DNA of 64,000 bases from Fluviicola sp. (GCA_031260455.1 JAIRJW010000047.1:1-64000); one strand, 5' to 3'. Positions 7,194 through 16,359 are shown, numbered from the stretch's first letter. The notes: generated from the letters alone by a model not told the origin. Program-made: numbers and translations.

Positions 7194-7845
7194 AGAAGAA
7201 AAAGAGATACCATGTTGCGTTACACCATGCGAAAATCCGCTTGACCAAAACTATTGGAATGAACGCTGGCAGAAAAATGAAACAGGTTGGGACATAGGAC
7301 AGGCTTCTTCTGCTATTGTCGAGTATATGGCACAATATCCCAATAAAAATGGAACCATTCTTATTCCGGGTTGTGGCAACGCTTATGAAGCGGAATTTTT
7401 AGTTGAAAACGGTTTTACAAACATCACATTGATTGACATTGCACCCAAAGCCGTTGAAACATTAAAAGAAAAATTTACCGGTAAACCACAGGTAAAGGTT
7501 TTGTGTGAAGACTTTTTTCAGCATAAAGGCAATTATGATTTGATTATTGAGCAAACGTTTTTTTGTGCCATTCCGCCAAACAAACGAAAAGAATACGCAG
7601 AAAAAACAGCCTCCTTACTCAACGAAAACGGTAAAATAATCGGTGTATTGTTTGATAAACAATTTAATCAGCCGTTTCCACCGTTTGGCGGTTGTCCTTG
7701 TGAGTACAAACTCATTTTTGAACCACATTTTAGCATTAAAACAATGGACGAATGTTACAACAGTATCACACCAAGAGCCAAATCAGAAATATTTATTAAC
7801 TTGAAAAAAAATAAGAACGATGAAAAAGAATATAGGAACGACTGA
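7186..7845 (+). CDS. TPMT-like SAM-dependent methyltransferase
   Basis: 219 residues of the thiopurine S-methyltransferase family. Family signs are NYWNERWQKNETGWDIGQAS (residues 23-41), SAM motif I ILIPGCGNAYEA (58-69), acidic D84 in LIDIAP and FFCAIPPNKRKEYA (motif IV region). A Cys pair occurs in the N-terminus (IPCCVTPC). Members methylate thiols, thiopurines, selenite, tellurite or halides. Within a persulfide/sulfide operon, the substrate could be hydrogen sulfide or another small thiol, giving methylated sulfur; this is inferred from context only. ATG at 7186 gives an 8-base overlap with the rhodanese (ATGAGTAA), implying translational coupling. Confidence 0.87.
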   Translation: MSKEEKEIPCCVTPCENPLDQNYWNERWQKNETGWDIGQASSAIVEYMAQYPNKNGTILIPGCGNAYEAEFLVENGFTNITLIDIAPKAVETLKEKFTGKPQVKVLCEDFFQHKGNYDLIIEQTFFCAIPPNKRKEYAEKTASLLNENGKIIGVLFDKQFNQPFPPFGGCPCEYKLIFEPHFSIKTMDECYNSITPRAKSEIFINLKKNKNDEKEYRND

Positions 7846-8026
7846 CAAAGTAATCCGCCTGCTCATTGCGGTTGTAATTGGTGTTTTGTATTTTACAAAT
7901 ACTATTTCGGGAACATTAGCAATCGTGTCAGGCATTTTAGCCATCGTGGTTTTGCTTACTTCGTTCATCAGCTTTTGCCCCTTGTATTTGCCTTTTGGTA
8001 TTAACACTTCAAAAAAGAAGAAATGA
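7820..8026 (+). CDS. DUF2892 (YgaP-like transmembrane) small membrane protein
   Basis: 68 residues: MKKNIGTTDKVIRLLIAVVI, a loop and a second hydrophobic helix SGTLAIVSGILAIVVLLTSF, ending in FCPLYLPFGINTSKKKK. NxGxxDxxxR at the start and the C-P-x-Y-xP-FGI end are characteristic of DUF2892, which in E. coli YgaP forms the membrane part fused to a rhodanese. Here it is a separate gene beside a rhodanese, so the two may form an equivalent complex. It overlaps the methyltransferase by 26 bases and the HMA gene by 4. Confidence 0.88.
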   Translation: MKKNIGTTDKVIRLLIAVVIGVLYFTNTISGTLAIVSGILAIVVLLTSFISFCPLYLPFGINTSKKKK

Positions 8027-8283
8027 TATCACATAGCATAGAAGTAGAAAATATAAAATGTGGTGGCTGCATGAACAGCATAAAAACCGCTCTGCTAAAA
8101 ATAGCCGGTGTGCAAAATGTAAGTATTGACAAAGACACCGAAACAGTAACCATTGACAGTACAACAGACAAAAATATTTTGGTGCAGGAACTTTCAAAAT
8201 TGGGTTATCCCGAAAAAGGAAAGAATAATCTGATGAAAAAAGCCAAATCGTATGTGAGCTGTGCAATCGGAAAAATGAATTAA
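8023..8283 (+). CDS. Heavy-metal-associated (HMA) domain protein
   Basis: 86 residues with a single HMA domain: SIEVENIKCGGCMNSI places the metal-binding CxxC at C13 and C16, followed by the beta-alpha-beta pattern VQNVSIDKDTETVTIDS and LSKLGYPEKG. The family binds Cu(I), Zn(II) or similar soft metals as a chaperone; the CGGC spacing also suits thiol or persulfide chemistry. A tail with one more Cys (YVSCAIGKMN) follows. ATGA overlap with the preceding DUF2892 gene indicates coupled translation. The metal identity cannot be read from sequence. Confidence 0.88.
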   Translation: MISHSIEVENIKCGGCMNSIKTALLKIAGVQNVSIDKDTETVTIDSTTDKNILVQELSKLGYPEKGKNNLMKKAKSYVSCAIGKMN

Positions 8284-8285
8284 TC

Positions 8286-8519
8286 ATGAAAGAGTATTTA
8301 AAAACTTGGAACTTTATGCGGGTGCTGCGGTTAGCAGCAGGTATTTTTATCATAGTGCAATGCATTATTGCAAGAGATTGGCTTTTTGTCGGAGCGGGTG
8401 TTTTGTTTTCGCTAATGCCCATCATGAATATTGGTTGTTGTGGTGCTTCGGGTTGCAATACGCCTGTTCGCAAAAACAACGGAAACATTGAAGATGTAAG
8501 CTATGAAGAAGTTCGCTGA
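8286..8519 (+). CDS. Second DUF2892-like membrane protein with cysteine motif
   Basis: 77 residues with two hydrophobic helices (about 14-30 and 33-49) and a cysteine-rich stretch GCCGASGC near residues 50-58, then a polar tail. The layout (NFMRVLRLAAGIFIIVQCII, short turn, DWLFVGAGVLFSLMPIMN) resembles YgaP-type membrane domains. The CC..C motif could bind metal or hold a persulfide on the cytoplasmic or periplasmic face. It is the last gene of the sulfur operon, 2 bases after the HMA stop. Confidence 0.75.
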   Translation: MKEYLKTWNFMRVLRLAAGIFIIVQCIIARDWLFVGAGVLFSLMPIMNIGCCGASGCNTPVRKNNGNIEDVSYEEVR

Positions 8520-8689
8520 AAAACACGTATTCACAATCCCCAGTGTATTTGTGGGAGACAATAAGTATGGGTGAATTGTGGTTAATTCCCTAAAAATCAC
8601 TCCAAACCAAACTAATTTTAAACCATCTGGTTAAGAGATCAGCTTTGTTTACAGGTAGATTTCTACGGGTATTCAAAAACCGGGGCGTC

Positions 8690-8707
8690 ATTCCGCAATA
8701 TTACGTC
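8690..8707. repeat. Dispersed intergenic motif, copy 1
   Basis: ATTCCGCAATATTACGTC, identical over 18 bases to a second copy at 24048. Its GCAATATTACG core also appears in the large palindrome at 57374. It lies in the 278-base gap after the sulfur operon, near a small hairpin GTAGATTTCTAC. Confidence 0.5.
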
Positions 8708-8770
8708 CGGAAGGTGAAACCTTGTGTAAAACTTCCCTTTCCGGCCTTCTTTCAACTCACTAAATGCTTT

Positions 8771-8778
8771 TATCTTTG
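8771..8778 (+). promoter_or_regulatory. Candidate -7 element of the aldolase gene
   Basis: TATCTTTG (TAnnTTTG) 19 bases before ATG. Confidence 0.45.
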
Positions 8779-8797
8779 CCTTTCAAATTCAATAAAC

Positions 8798-9454
8798 ATG
8801 AAATTTTTCATCGATACGGCAAACCTGAATGATATTCGCGAAGCAAATGACCTGGGAATCCTGGACGGAGTAACAACCAATCCTTCCCTGATGGCAAAAG
8901 AAGGAATCACGGGACAGAACAATATTTTGAAACACTACGTAGATATCTGTAACATTGTTGACGGCCCCGTAAGCGCAGAAGTGATTGCAACGGATTTCCA
9001 GGGAATGATTCGCGAAGGAGAAGCATTGGCAGAATTACACAAGAATATTGTGGTGAAAATTCCAATGATCCCTGCCGGAATCAAAGCAATCAAGTATTTT
9101 TACACAAAAGGAATCAAGACGAACTGCACCTTGATTTTCAGTGCCGGACAAGCACTGCTTGCAGCAAAAGCCGGGGCAACTTATGTTTCACCATTTGTGG
9201 GGCGCCTGGATGATGTTTCTACAAACGGTTTGGATTTGATCCAGCAAATCCGGATTATTTTTGACAACTATGGGTTCGAAACGGAAATTCTGGCTGCATC
9301 TATCCGCCATCCGATGCATATTATCCAGTGCGCTGAGATTGGGTCGGATGTAATGACCGGGCCTCTGAGTGTGATTCTCGCTTTGGTAAAACACCCGCTG
9401 ACAGATAACGGATTGACTCAGTTTCTGGCAGATTATGCGAAAGGTAATAAGTAA
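8798..9454 (+). CDS. fsa: Transaldolase / fructose-6-phosphate aldolase family protein
   Basis: 218 residues, the length of the short TalC/FSA class of transaldolases (class I, Schiff base). Visible residues are D6 in [10 protein letters not shown]28 in TTNPSL, the Schiff-base lysine K87 in VVKIPM, and the phosphate-binding SPFVGR and AASIRHPMH segments. It catalyses dihydroxyacetone transfer in the non-oxidative pentose phosphate pathway or fructose 6-phosphate cleavage; the two activities differ by few residues and cannot be separated here. It is cytoplasmic, usually a decamer. Start MKFF is chosen because upstream frame lacks family similarity and the promoter box falls just before it. Confidence 0.92.
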   Translation: MKFFIDTANLNDIREANDLGILDGVTTNPSLMAKEGITGQNNILKHYVDICNIVDGPVSAEVIATDFQGMIREGEALAELHKNIVVKIPMIPAGIKAIKYFYTKGIKTNCTLIFSAGQALLAAKAGATYVSPFVGRLDDVSTNGLDLIQQIRIIFDNYGFETEILAASIRHPMHIIQCAEIGSDVMTGPLSVILALVKHPLTDNGLTQFLADYAKGNK

Positions 9455-9548
9455 TTCGCCGGGCTTTTGTTCATCCTCCGAATTCTTGTTTTTAACCGGA
9501 ATATTTTCCCGTTAGTCAAAAATTTAATAACTCCTGTGAACATTCTGT

Positions 9549-9556
9549 TATTTTTG
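9549..9556 (+). promoter_or_regulatory. Candidate -7 element of the DUF6702/M1 operon
   Basis: TATTTTTG (TAnnTTTG) 14 bases before ATG. Confidence 0.4.
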
Positions 9557-9570
9557 TCTGTGGTATATTT

Positions 9571-10071
9571 ATGAAAAAGTTCCTGTTTTTTTGTTCATTC
9601 GTATTGACCCTGTTATCAGCTCAGGCACATGAATACTATTTTGCATTTGGTGAAGTGGAGTACAATGAAACAAACAAACGACTGGAGATCACGCTCGAAA
9701 TGAGTGCCCATGACATGGAGTTGGACCTGAAAAAAACCGGGGTTGTTTTTGACAAACACATCGAAAGTCAAACACAAAACGAAGTATTCAAAAAACAATT
9801 TGAAAGTTATCTGTTGAAAGGTTTTTCCATTTCTACTAATGAACAGCTGGTCCAGCTTTCCCTGATAGGATTTGATGTATTACCAAATGGACAATTATAT
9901 GCATACATGGAAAGTGTTCCGCTTGAACTGGGGAACTCACTCCTTTTCCGGTTTGATTTACTAATGAAATCCTTTCCCAATCAGCAGAATAAAATCACAT
10001 TCATCTATCATAAGCAAAAACAGACAGCCGTATTTTTACCAACCAAACCTACCGAAATCATAACCCTGTAA
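9571..10071 (+). CDS. DUF6702 family secreted protein
   Basis: 166 residues with a Sec signal peptide (MKKFLFFCSFVLTLLSAQAH, cleavage near AQA-H). The mature N-terminus HEYYFAFGEVEYNETNKRLE followed by ITLEMSAHDMELDL is the hallmark of this Bacteroidetes-restricted family, a probable beta-sandwich in the periplasm. Function is unknown. Members usually stand immediately upstream of an M1-type peptidase gene, and here the peptidase begins 2 bases after the stop, so the two likely act together in the periplasm. Confidence 0.83.
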   Translation: MKKFLFFCSFVLTLLSAQAHEYYFAFGEVEYNETNKRLEITLEMSAHDMELDLKKTGVVFDKHIESQTQNEVFKKQFESYLLKGFSISTNEQLVQLSLIGFDVLPNGQLYAYMESVPLELGNSLLFRFDLLMKSFPNQQNKITFIYHKQKQTAVFLPTKPTEIITL

Positions 10072-10073
10072 CT

Positions 10074-12362
10074 ATGAAAAAAATCCTCTTTTTCCCGATC
10101 GTTCTTTCAGTATTCAGTGTTTCGGCGCAGATCAAATTTGCACAGCTAGACATTGAATTACCAACTCCGAATGAGTACCGGACAGCTGCCGGAGCTCCCG
10201 GACATGCATACTATCAGCAGAAAGCAGACTATAAGATGAATCTTACATTGGATGATGACAAGCAAATCATCCGGGGAGAAGAAGTCATTACGTATGCCAA
10301 TAACTCGCCGGATGTCCTGGAATACCTGTGGTTACAACTGGATCAGAATATTTTCAAACCAGATTCGGACAGTAAACTGACCGCTGTGGAGAAAATGAAG
10401 GATTTCCAGTCAATCAAAGATGTAGAGCGGAAACTCATGGTCTTTGAAGGCGGATTCAATATTGAATCAGTTTCAACGGTAAACGGAGAAAAGATGCGTT
10501 ACGCAATCAACAAAACGATGATGCGCATTGATCCTGTAAAACCACTGGGACCAAAACAAAGCATTTCTTTTAAAATCAAATGGTGGTACAATATTAACGA
10601 CCGTATGAAAGTAGGTGGAAGATCCGGTTACGAATATTTCGAAAAAGACAACAACTATTTGTATACCATTGCACAGTTTTTCCCAAGAATGTGTGTGTAT
10701 AATGATGTCGAAGGCTGGCAAAACAAACAGTTTCTCGGAAAAGGAGAATTCACGTTGCCATTCGGAGATTATGAAGTTTCCATCACAGTTCCTTCCGATC
10801 ATATTGTGGCAGGAACCGGAGAATTGCAAAACGGAGCTGCTGTGATGACAGCCGAACAGCGTCAGCGAATGGAAAAAGCCAGAACGTCAGACAAGCCTGT
10901 CCTGATCATCACGCAGCAGGAAGCTGAAAACGCAGAAAAAAACAAAGCCACATCAACTAAAACCTGGACGTTTAAAGCAAAAAATGTGCGCGATTTTGCT
11001 TTTGCAACTTCCCGTAAATTCATGTGGGATGCCCAGAATACTACTGTAAAAGGGAAAAACATCCTGTGTATGTCTTTCTACCCGAAAGAAGGAAACCCGT
11101 TGTGGGAACGTTACTCAACCAAGCTGGTGGCTCATACGATTCAGACTTATTCAAAATATACGATCGATTACCCCTATCCGGTTGCTATTTCTGTGCATTC
11201 GAATCAGATTGGGATGGAATACCCGATGATTTGTTTCAATGGCGGAAGACCAAATGAAGACGGAACGTATTCAGAACAAACCAAATACGGGATGTGGGGA
11301 GTAATCATTCACGAAGTCGGACATAATTTTTTCCCAATGATCATTAACTCCGACGAACGTCAGTGGTCCTGGATGGATGAAGGACTAAATACATTTGTGC
11401 AATATCTCACAGAACAGGAATGGGAACGCGGCTTTCCTTCAGGAAGAGGTCCGGCAAATATGATCACGGATTACATGCGTGGCGATAAGCGATTTATCTC
11501 CCCGATCATGACTAATTCAGAATCGATCTGGCAATTCGGGAACAATGCGTATGGAAAACCGGCAGCGGCGCTGAACATTTTGCGCGAAACCGTTATGGGA
11601 AGAGAGTTGTTCGATTTTGCATTTAAAACATATTGCGAGCGCTGGAAATTCAAACACCCCACTCCTGCCGATTTATTCCGTACTATGGAAGATGCTTCGG
11701 GAGTCGATCTGGATTGGTTCTGGCGCGGCTGGTTCTATTCTATTGATTACGTAGATGTTTCACTGGATTATGTGAAGCATTTTGAATTGAACACGAATAA
11801 CCCGGAAATCGAAAAAGCAGCAAACAAGCAAGTGGCAGACTCGAAACCGCAGTTTATCAGTGATATCCGTAACAAGGAATCGATTAAGCAAACGATGAAT
11901 GAACGCGATACGCTGATCGATGATTTCTATGCAAAAAGAAATATTTACGAAGTGGATCGCCTGGACAAGAAGGAATATGAAGAATTTCAGTCGAAACTGA
12001 CCCCGGAACAAAAGAAACTGCTGGAATCCCAAAAGCAATTCTATGAACTGGCCTTTACCAATAAAGGCGGGTTGGTGACTCCATTGGTTATTCAGGCAAA
12101 ATTTGAAGACAGTACAGACCAGGTGATACGGATTCCGGCAGAAATCTGGAAAATGGATGAGGCAACAGTTACAAAGGTACTGGTCTTCGATAAACCGGTT
12201 GTTTCTTTCCAGCTGGATCCGTTTCTGGAAACAGCAGATTGTGATACGGACAACAATGTTTATCCGCATATTTCAAGCCCTACGCGATTCCAGTTGTTCC
12301 AGCAAAAGCAGAATAATGAAAATCCGATGCAGCGCCAGAAACGTATGGAAAGCGGGAATTGA
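10074..12362 (+). CDS. M1-family metallopeptidase (aminopeptidase N-like), exported
   Basis: 762 residues. A signal peptide (MKKILFFPIVLSVFSVSAQ) sends it to the periplasm. The gluzincin site is intact: HEVGH at residues 413-417 and the third zinc ligand E436 in WMDEGLNTF, with the exact 18-residue spacing. The exopeptidase GAMEN motif is changed: the equivalent region reads GMEYPMICFNGG, so substrate choice may differ from classic aminopeptidase N. The C-terminus (after ~580) is charged and helical. It pairs with DUF6702 upstream. A role in peptide scavenging or envelope protein turnover is inferred. Confidence 0.93.
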   Translation: MKKILFFPIVLSVFSVSAQIKFAQLDIELPTPNEYRTAAGAPGHAYYQQKADYKMNLTLDDDKQIIRGEEVITYANNSPDVLEYLWLQLDQNIFKPDSDSKLTAVEKMKDFQSIKDVERKLMVFEGGFNIESVSTVNGEKMRYAINKTMMRIDPVKPLGPKQSISFKIKWWYNINDRMKVGGRSGYEYFEKDNNYLYTIAQFFPRMCVYNDVEGWQNKQFLGKGEFTLPFGDYEVSITVPSDHIVAGTGELQNGAAVMTAEQRQRMEKARTSDKPVLIITQQEAENAEKNKATSTKTWTFKAKNVRDFAFATSRKFMWDAQNTTVKGKNILCMSFYPKEGNPLWERYSTKLVAHTIQTYSKYTIDYPYPVAISVHSNQIGMEYPMICFNGGRPNEDGTYSEQTKYGMWGVIIHEVGHNFFPMIINSDERQWSWMDEGLNTFVQYLTEQEWERGFPSGRGPANMITDYMRGDKRFISPIMTNSESIWQFGNNAYGKPAAALNILRETVMGRELFDFAFKTYCERWKFKHPTPADLFRTMEDASGVDLDWFWRGWFYSIDYVDVSLDYVKHFELNTNNPEIEKAANKQVADSKPQFISDIRNKESIKQTMNERDTLIDDFYAKRNIYEVDRLDKKEYEEFQSKLTPEQKKLLESQKQFYELAFTNKGGLVTPLVIQAKFEDSTDQVIRIPAEIWKMDEATVTKVLVFDKPVVSFQLDPFLETADCDTDNNVYPHISSPTRFQLFQQKQNNENPMQRQKRMESGN

Positions 12363-12467
12363 TCCGGTTCGGAAAAAGGCGTTTTTAGATAAAGCTATAG
12401 TAGTAATAAGTTTTAAACATTTTAATGATTTAGACACACAGCCGCCGAATTCTATTCGATTTACTGT

Positions 12468-12475
12468 TATCTTTG
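12468..12475 (+). promoter_or_regulatory. -7 promoter element four bases before the BatA-like start codon
   Basis: TATCTTTG then AAAT then ATG: predicted leaderless transcript start. Confidence 0.55.
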
Positions 12476-12479
12476 AAAT

Positions 12480-14531
12480 ATGAAATGGGTTTATCCTGAA
12501 TTTTTGTTTGCCCTGTTAGTCTTGGTTATTCCAATACTTATCCATCTTTTTCATTTCCGGAGATATAAAACCGTTTATTTCTCGAGTATTGCTTTCATTA
12601 AATCGGTTGAACAGCAACAAAAGAATCCGAGAAAGCTCAAACATTTATTCATTTTGCTGGCCCGGGCTTTGGCATTTTCCTGCCTGGTGATTGCCTTTGC
12701 ACAGCCTTATTTTCCGCATTCCGATGCGGGTAAAAAAGATGTTCAACTGATCGGAGTTTATGTTGACAATTCATTTTCCATGTCGAGGATCGGAAGTCAG
12801 GGAGAATTGCTTGCCCAAGCCAAAACACTGGCAGAATCACTTCCGGAAAAAGCTCCGCGAAATACACAATACATTTTGTTCACCAATGAATTGAGTGGAA
12901 ATGAAAAACAAACACTGACACAAGTCAAGTTTCTCGACCAGGTCGGAAAAATCAACTATTCGCCTGTTTATCGTTCCCGTGGAGAAATCCTTTCTTTCTG
13001 GAATCAGTGGATTGAAGATGCTCAAAAAGAAGGCAATTTAAAAACCAAACCTTCTCTTGTATATTTATCTGATTTTCAAAAAGATAAAAACAATCAGTTA
13101 ATTGAAAAATTCAAATCTATTTCGTCCGTTTCCCTGCTTGTTTTAAGCCCACAGAATACCGGAAACCTGTATATCGATACCCTTTGGTTCGAAACACCGA
13201 TTCAGAAACTGGGCTCGGCACAAACACTTTCCATTCGCGTGGTAAACAGTGGGAAAGAATCCATTGAATCAGCGGTAGTTAATGTTCAGATCGGGAAAAT
13301 GAAACGCGATCTGTTTGCTGAACTTCCGGCGTTTGGATCTGATACAGTTCAATTGAATTATTTCAACCAGGAAGCAGGAATCGTGGAAGGAAAAGTATCC
13401 ATTAACGATAAGCAGATGACGCAGGATGATTCCTTCTATTTCAATTACGAAGTAAAGAAAAACGGTTCGATCTTGATAATCAACGGTGAAGATGCTGTAA
13501 ACAATGTGGGAGTTGTATACGGATTGGATGACTTTTACAAGATCAGGGAAATTTCAACCACCCAGGCCTCACAGGAGAGCATGGAGAATTTCGACCTGGT
13601 TGTGCTGAACGGTCTGAATCAGATTCCAAGCAGCTTGAGCACTTCTCTGGAATCTTACAGTCAGGAACAAGGTTCTGTTCTGCTGATTCCCGGAACGAAT
13701 ATATCTCCTGCCGGATGGAATGCAATGCTGGAAAAACTGACGCTTCTGGTTATCAGTGGAACACAGACGGTAGGATTATCCATTCAGAAACTGAATATCA
13801 AGGATCCTTTCTTTCACGGTATTTTTGAAGGGAAACCCGATAACATTTCGCTTCCTGCCGTTGCAAAAGCATATCGTTTGCTCAACAATTCAAAAACACT
13901 TTCAAGTAATCTGATCAGTTACCAGAACGGAACTCCGTTCTTTGTAAAAAGTACTGGGAAAGGAAATTCTTACCTCTTCTCTACTTCATTGAAACCCGAA
14001 TTCAGCACTTTTATAAGTAACCAGTTGTTTTCTACACTTTTATTGCATGTGGGGAACTTGAGTCAACGACAAAACCCGTACTATCTCATTATTGGTTCGG
14101 ACGGAAGTTATCCTTTAAACGCAAATACTACAGGAGACAATCCGGTGCATCTGAAACAAAATCAAGTGGATTATATTCCGGTTTTGTTCACAAAGAACAA
14201 ACGCCCGTATCTTTCCGTTCAGGGACTGGAGGCTATTCGTATCCTCGAAGCTGGAAATTATACTATTCAACAAAGCGGAAAGACGATCGGGACCGTTTCA
14301 ATGAATTACAACCGACTGGAATCGCAAACCTCCGAATCTACTCAGGATGAGATCAAAACAAGCTTCCGGCAAGCAGGAATTCAAATAAGCTCCGTACAGG
14401 ATGGTTCAAACTGGAACAGTGCCTCTTTGCTGGAAATCGGAGAGAGTTATGACTTATGGAAATGGTTTGTTTTCTTTGCAGGAATTTTCGTCCTGTGTGA
14501 AATGGCGTTGCTAATTTTCTACAAGAAATAA
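12480..14531 (+). CDS. BatA-type VWA membrane protein
   Basis: 683 residues. The N-terminus MKWVYPEFLFALLVLVIPIL followed by IHLFHFRRYKTVYFS is the BatA/aerotolerance N-terminal domain (two membrane helices at about 7-25 and 55-75). A VWA-like domain follows with DNSFSMS (MIDAS DxSxS) near residue 97. The middle is periplasmic-type beta structure, and a C-terminal membrane helix lies at about 658-680 ending YKK. Such proteins occur in Bacteroidetes near Bat/MoxR clusters, though none of those partners is adjacent here. Function is poorly known; assembly or stress tolerance in the envelope is proposed for the family. The dihydroorotase-like gene begins 3 bases downstream. Confidence 0.85.
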   Translation: MKWVYPEFLFALLVLVIPILIHLFHFRRYKTVYFSSIAFIKSVEQQQKNPRKLKHLFILLARALAFSCLVIAFAQPYFPHSDAGKKDVQLIGVYVDNSFSMSRIGSQGELLAQAKTLAESLPEKAPRNTQYILFTNELSGNEKQTLTQVKFLDQVGKINYSPVYRSRGEILSFWNQWIEDAQKEGNLKTKPSLVYLSDFQKDKNNQLIEKFKSISSVSLLVLSPQNTGNLYIDTLWFETPIQKLGSAQTLSIRVVNSGKESIESAVVNVQIGKMKRDLFAELPAFGSDTVQLNYFNQEAGIVEGKVSINDKQMTQDDSFYFNYEVKKNGSILIINGEDAVNNVGVVYGLDDFYKIREISTTQASQESMENFDLVVLNGLNQIPSSLSTSLESYSQEQGSVLLIPGTNISPAGWNAMLEKLTLLVISGTQTVGLSIQKLNIKDPFFHGIFEGKPDNISLPAVAKAYRLLNNSKTLSSNLISYQNGTPFFVKSTGKGNSYLFSTSLKPEFSTFISNQLFSTLLLHVGNLSQRQNPYYLIIGSDGSYPLNANTTGDNPVHLKQNQVDYIPVLFTKNKRPYLSVQGLEAIRILEAGNYTIQQSGKTIGTVSMNYNRLESQTSESTQDEIKTSFRQAGIQISSVQDGSNWNSASLLEIGESYDLWKWFVFFAGIFVLCEMALLIFYKK

Positions 14532-14534
14532 GAT

Positions 14535-15812
14535 ATGAAATTACTGATCCGACAAGCAAAAGTTATCGATCAAACCTCCGAATGGCATGGTAAACAAGTA
14601 GATATTTACCTGGAAAACGGAAAAATTCACGAGATTGCAGAGCGTATTGAACGTTCCTGTGAACTGGAAATCCTGGAAGAAAATCTGCACATCTCGAAAG
14701 GCTGGGTTGATCTCAAAGCTCATTTTGCAGATCCGGGGGAAGAACACAAATCGACAATTCAGGGAGGTTTGGATGCAGCAGCATCCGGAGGATTCACACA
14801 CGTGGCTGTACTTCCGTCAACTAAACCGGTCCTGGACAACAAAACCAGCGTGGAATACATGCTGCGTCGCGGGGAAAATGCCGTTACATCCATTCATCCG
14901 ATGGGCTGTATCACCAAGAAAAACCAGGGCGAAGCACTGGCGGAAATGTATGATATGTTCCAATCCGGAGTGCGTTTGTTCTCCGATGACCTGGTTCCTG
15001 TAAATGGAGGTATTATGTACCGTGCTCTTCTCTACTCCAAAAATTTCGATGGAATTGTAGTTGGTTTTGCACACGATAAATCCATTTCAGGCGGTGGACT
15101 GGTCAACGAAGGCGAAGCTTCGACCAAAACAGGTCTGAAAGCCGATCCTTCTATCAGTGAAGTAATTGAACTGGAACGCAACCTGCGTTTATTGGAATAT
15201 ACCGGCGGAAACCTGCACGCAACAGGAGTCGCCAATGCGGAATCCGTTGAACTGATCCGTAAAGCAAAAGCTAAAGGATTGAATATAACCGCTGACGTGC
15301 ATGCACAACATCTGATCTACAACGAAACAGCTGTACTGGATTTTGATGTAAATTTCAAACTGATGCCTCCGTTGAGAAAAGAAACAGACAGAATGGCGTT
15401 GTGGAACGGGCTGAAAGACGGAACAATTGATTGTATCGTATCCGATCACCGGCCAAACGACACGGAAGAAACCGATCTGGAATTCGATCATGCCAGCTTT
15501 GGAAACAGTACCTTGCAAACACTTTTCGGAGAGCTAGGTGCTTGCCCTGAATTCGACCTGGAGCTGGTTGTGAAAGCTTTATCAGGGAAAAGTAGGGAAT
15601 TATTATCCCTGGACGTTCATCCGGTTGAAGATCAGCCGGTAGCAGATCTTTCGCTCTTTATCCCCGGAAAAACATGGACTTTTATGAAGGAAGACTTGTT
15701 AATACCTTGTACTAATACGCCTGCACTGAATAAACAATTGAACGGATTTGTTTACGGAGTGATCAATAATGGTAAATTCGCGCTTAAAGAAACAAAAGAA
15801 AATGTCTGGTAA
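14535..15812 (+). CDS. Dihydroorotase-like protein lacking canonical metal ligands
   Basis: 425 residues with the amidohydrolase architecture: N-terminal small beta domain, then a barrel from about residue 55 to 360, ending in a beta domain. The usual DxHxHxR zinc motif is replaced: D59-L-K61-A-H63-F-A65, so the first His is Lys and the Arg is Ala. The usual HxED-type motif is VVGFAHDKS, while the catalytic-Asp motif survives as VSDHRPND. Bacteroidetes often carry such a degenerate PyrC homologue, comparable to inactive pDHO that scaffolds aspartate transcarbamoylase in other bacteria. Hence it may be non-catalytic or use another substrate. It overlaps the next gene by 11 bases. Confidence 0.82.
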   Translation: MKLLIRQAKVIDQTSEWHGKQVDIYLENGKIHEIAERIERSCELEILEENLHISKGWVDLKAHFADPGEEHKSTIQGGLDAAASGGFTHVAVLPSTKPVLDNKTSVEYMLRRGENAVTSIHPMGCITKKNQGEALAEMYDMFQSGVRLFSDDLVPVNGGIMYRALLYSKNFDGIVVGFAHDKSISGGGLVNEGEASTKTGLKADPSISEVIELERNLRLLEYTGGNLHATGVANAESVELIRKAKAKGLNITADVHAQHLIYNETAVLDFDVNFKLMPPLRKETDRMALWNGLKDGTIDCIVSDHRPNDTEETDLEFDHASFGNSTLQTLFGELGACPEFDLELVVKALSGKSRELLSLDVHPVEDQPVADLSLFIPGKTWTFMKEDLLIPCTNTPALNKQLNGFVYGVINNGKFALKETKENVW

Positions 15813-16359
15813 GCGTTTGTTTATACGAAATTTTTGGGAAGAACGTAAAATGGTTGGAGCAATGGCTCCGAGTTCGAAGTACCTGGCAAAGAAAATGCTG
15901 GAAAAAATTGATTTCTCAACAGCCAGAGTCATTGTGGAACTGGGGCCAGGAACGGGAGTTTTTACCCGGAAAATAGTCGAAAAACTCAGTCCGGATGGAG
16001 TTCTTTTGGTATTTGAGCTAAATGACAGTTTTATGAACATGCTCAAAAAAGAGTTCAAAGACCCGCGCGTCATCCTGATCCATGATTCGGCAGAAAAAAT
16101 CGGGGAATACCTTAAAAAGAACGGATTATCCAAGGCAGATACGGTGATATCCTCTCTTCCTCTGGCCAATTTTCCGGCAGAATTGAAAAACCGGATTCTG
16201 AAAGAAAGCCATGAGATTATGCATGACAATGCCCTGTATGTTCAGTTCCAGTATTCGTTGAATGCGAAAAAGAACATCAAGCAGTTTTTCAAACGAATGG
16301 AAATTGCATTCACACCAGTCAATTTTCCACCAGCTTTTATTTATTACTGTAGAAAATAA
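15802..16359 (+). CDS. Class I SAM-dependent methyltransferase (PmtA/KsgA-like)
   Basis: 185 residues. SAM-binding motif [14 protein letters not shown] lies near residues 41-53, motif II acidic residue in LLVFELND near 65-72 and motif IV-like [11 protein letters not shown] near 112-122. The SSLPLANFP segment resembles phosphatidylethanolamine N-methyltransferases of the PmtA type and rRNA adenine dimethylases. The basic N-terminus [22 protein letters not shown] with APSS fits the PmtA-like group, which acts at the membrane surface. Substrate remains unproven. MSGKRLF is preferred as start because it overlaps the preceding gene by only 11 bases; an ATG 33 bases earlier is also open. Confidence 0.8.
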   Translation: MSGKRLFIRNFWEERKMVGAMAPSSKYLAKKMLEKIDFSTARVIVELGPGTGVFTRKIVEKLSPDGVLLVFELNDSFMNMLKKEFKDPRVILIHDSAEKIGEYLKKNGLSKADTVISSLPLANFPAELKNRILKESHEIMHDNALYVQFQYSLNAKKNIKQFFKRMEIAFTPVNFPPAFIYYCRK

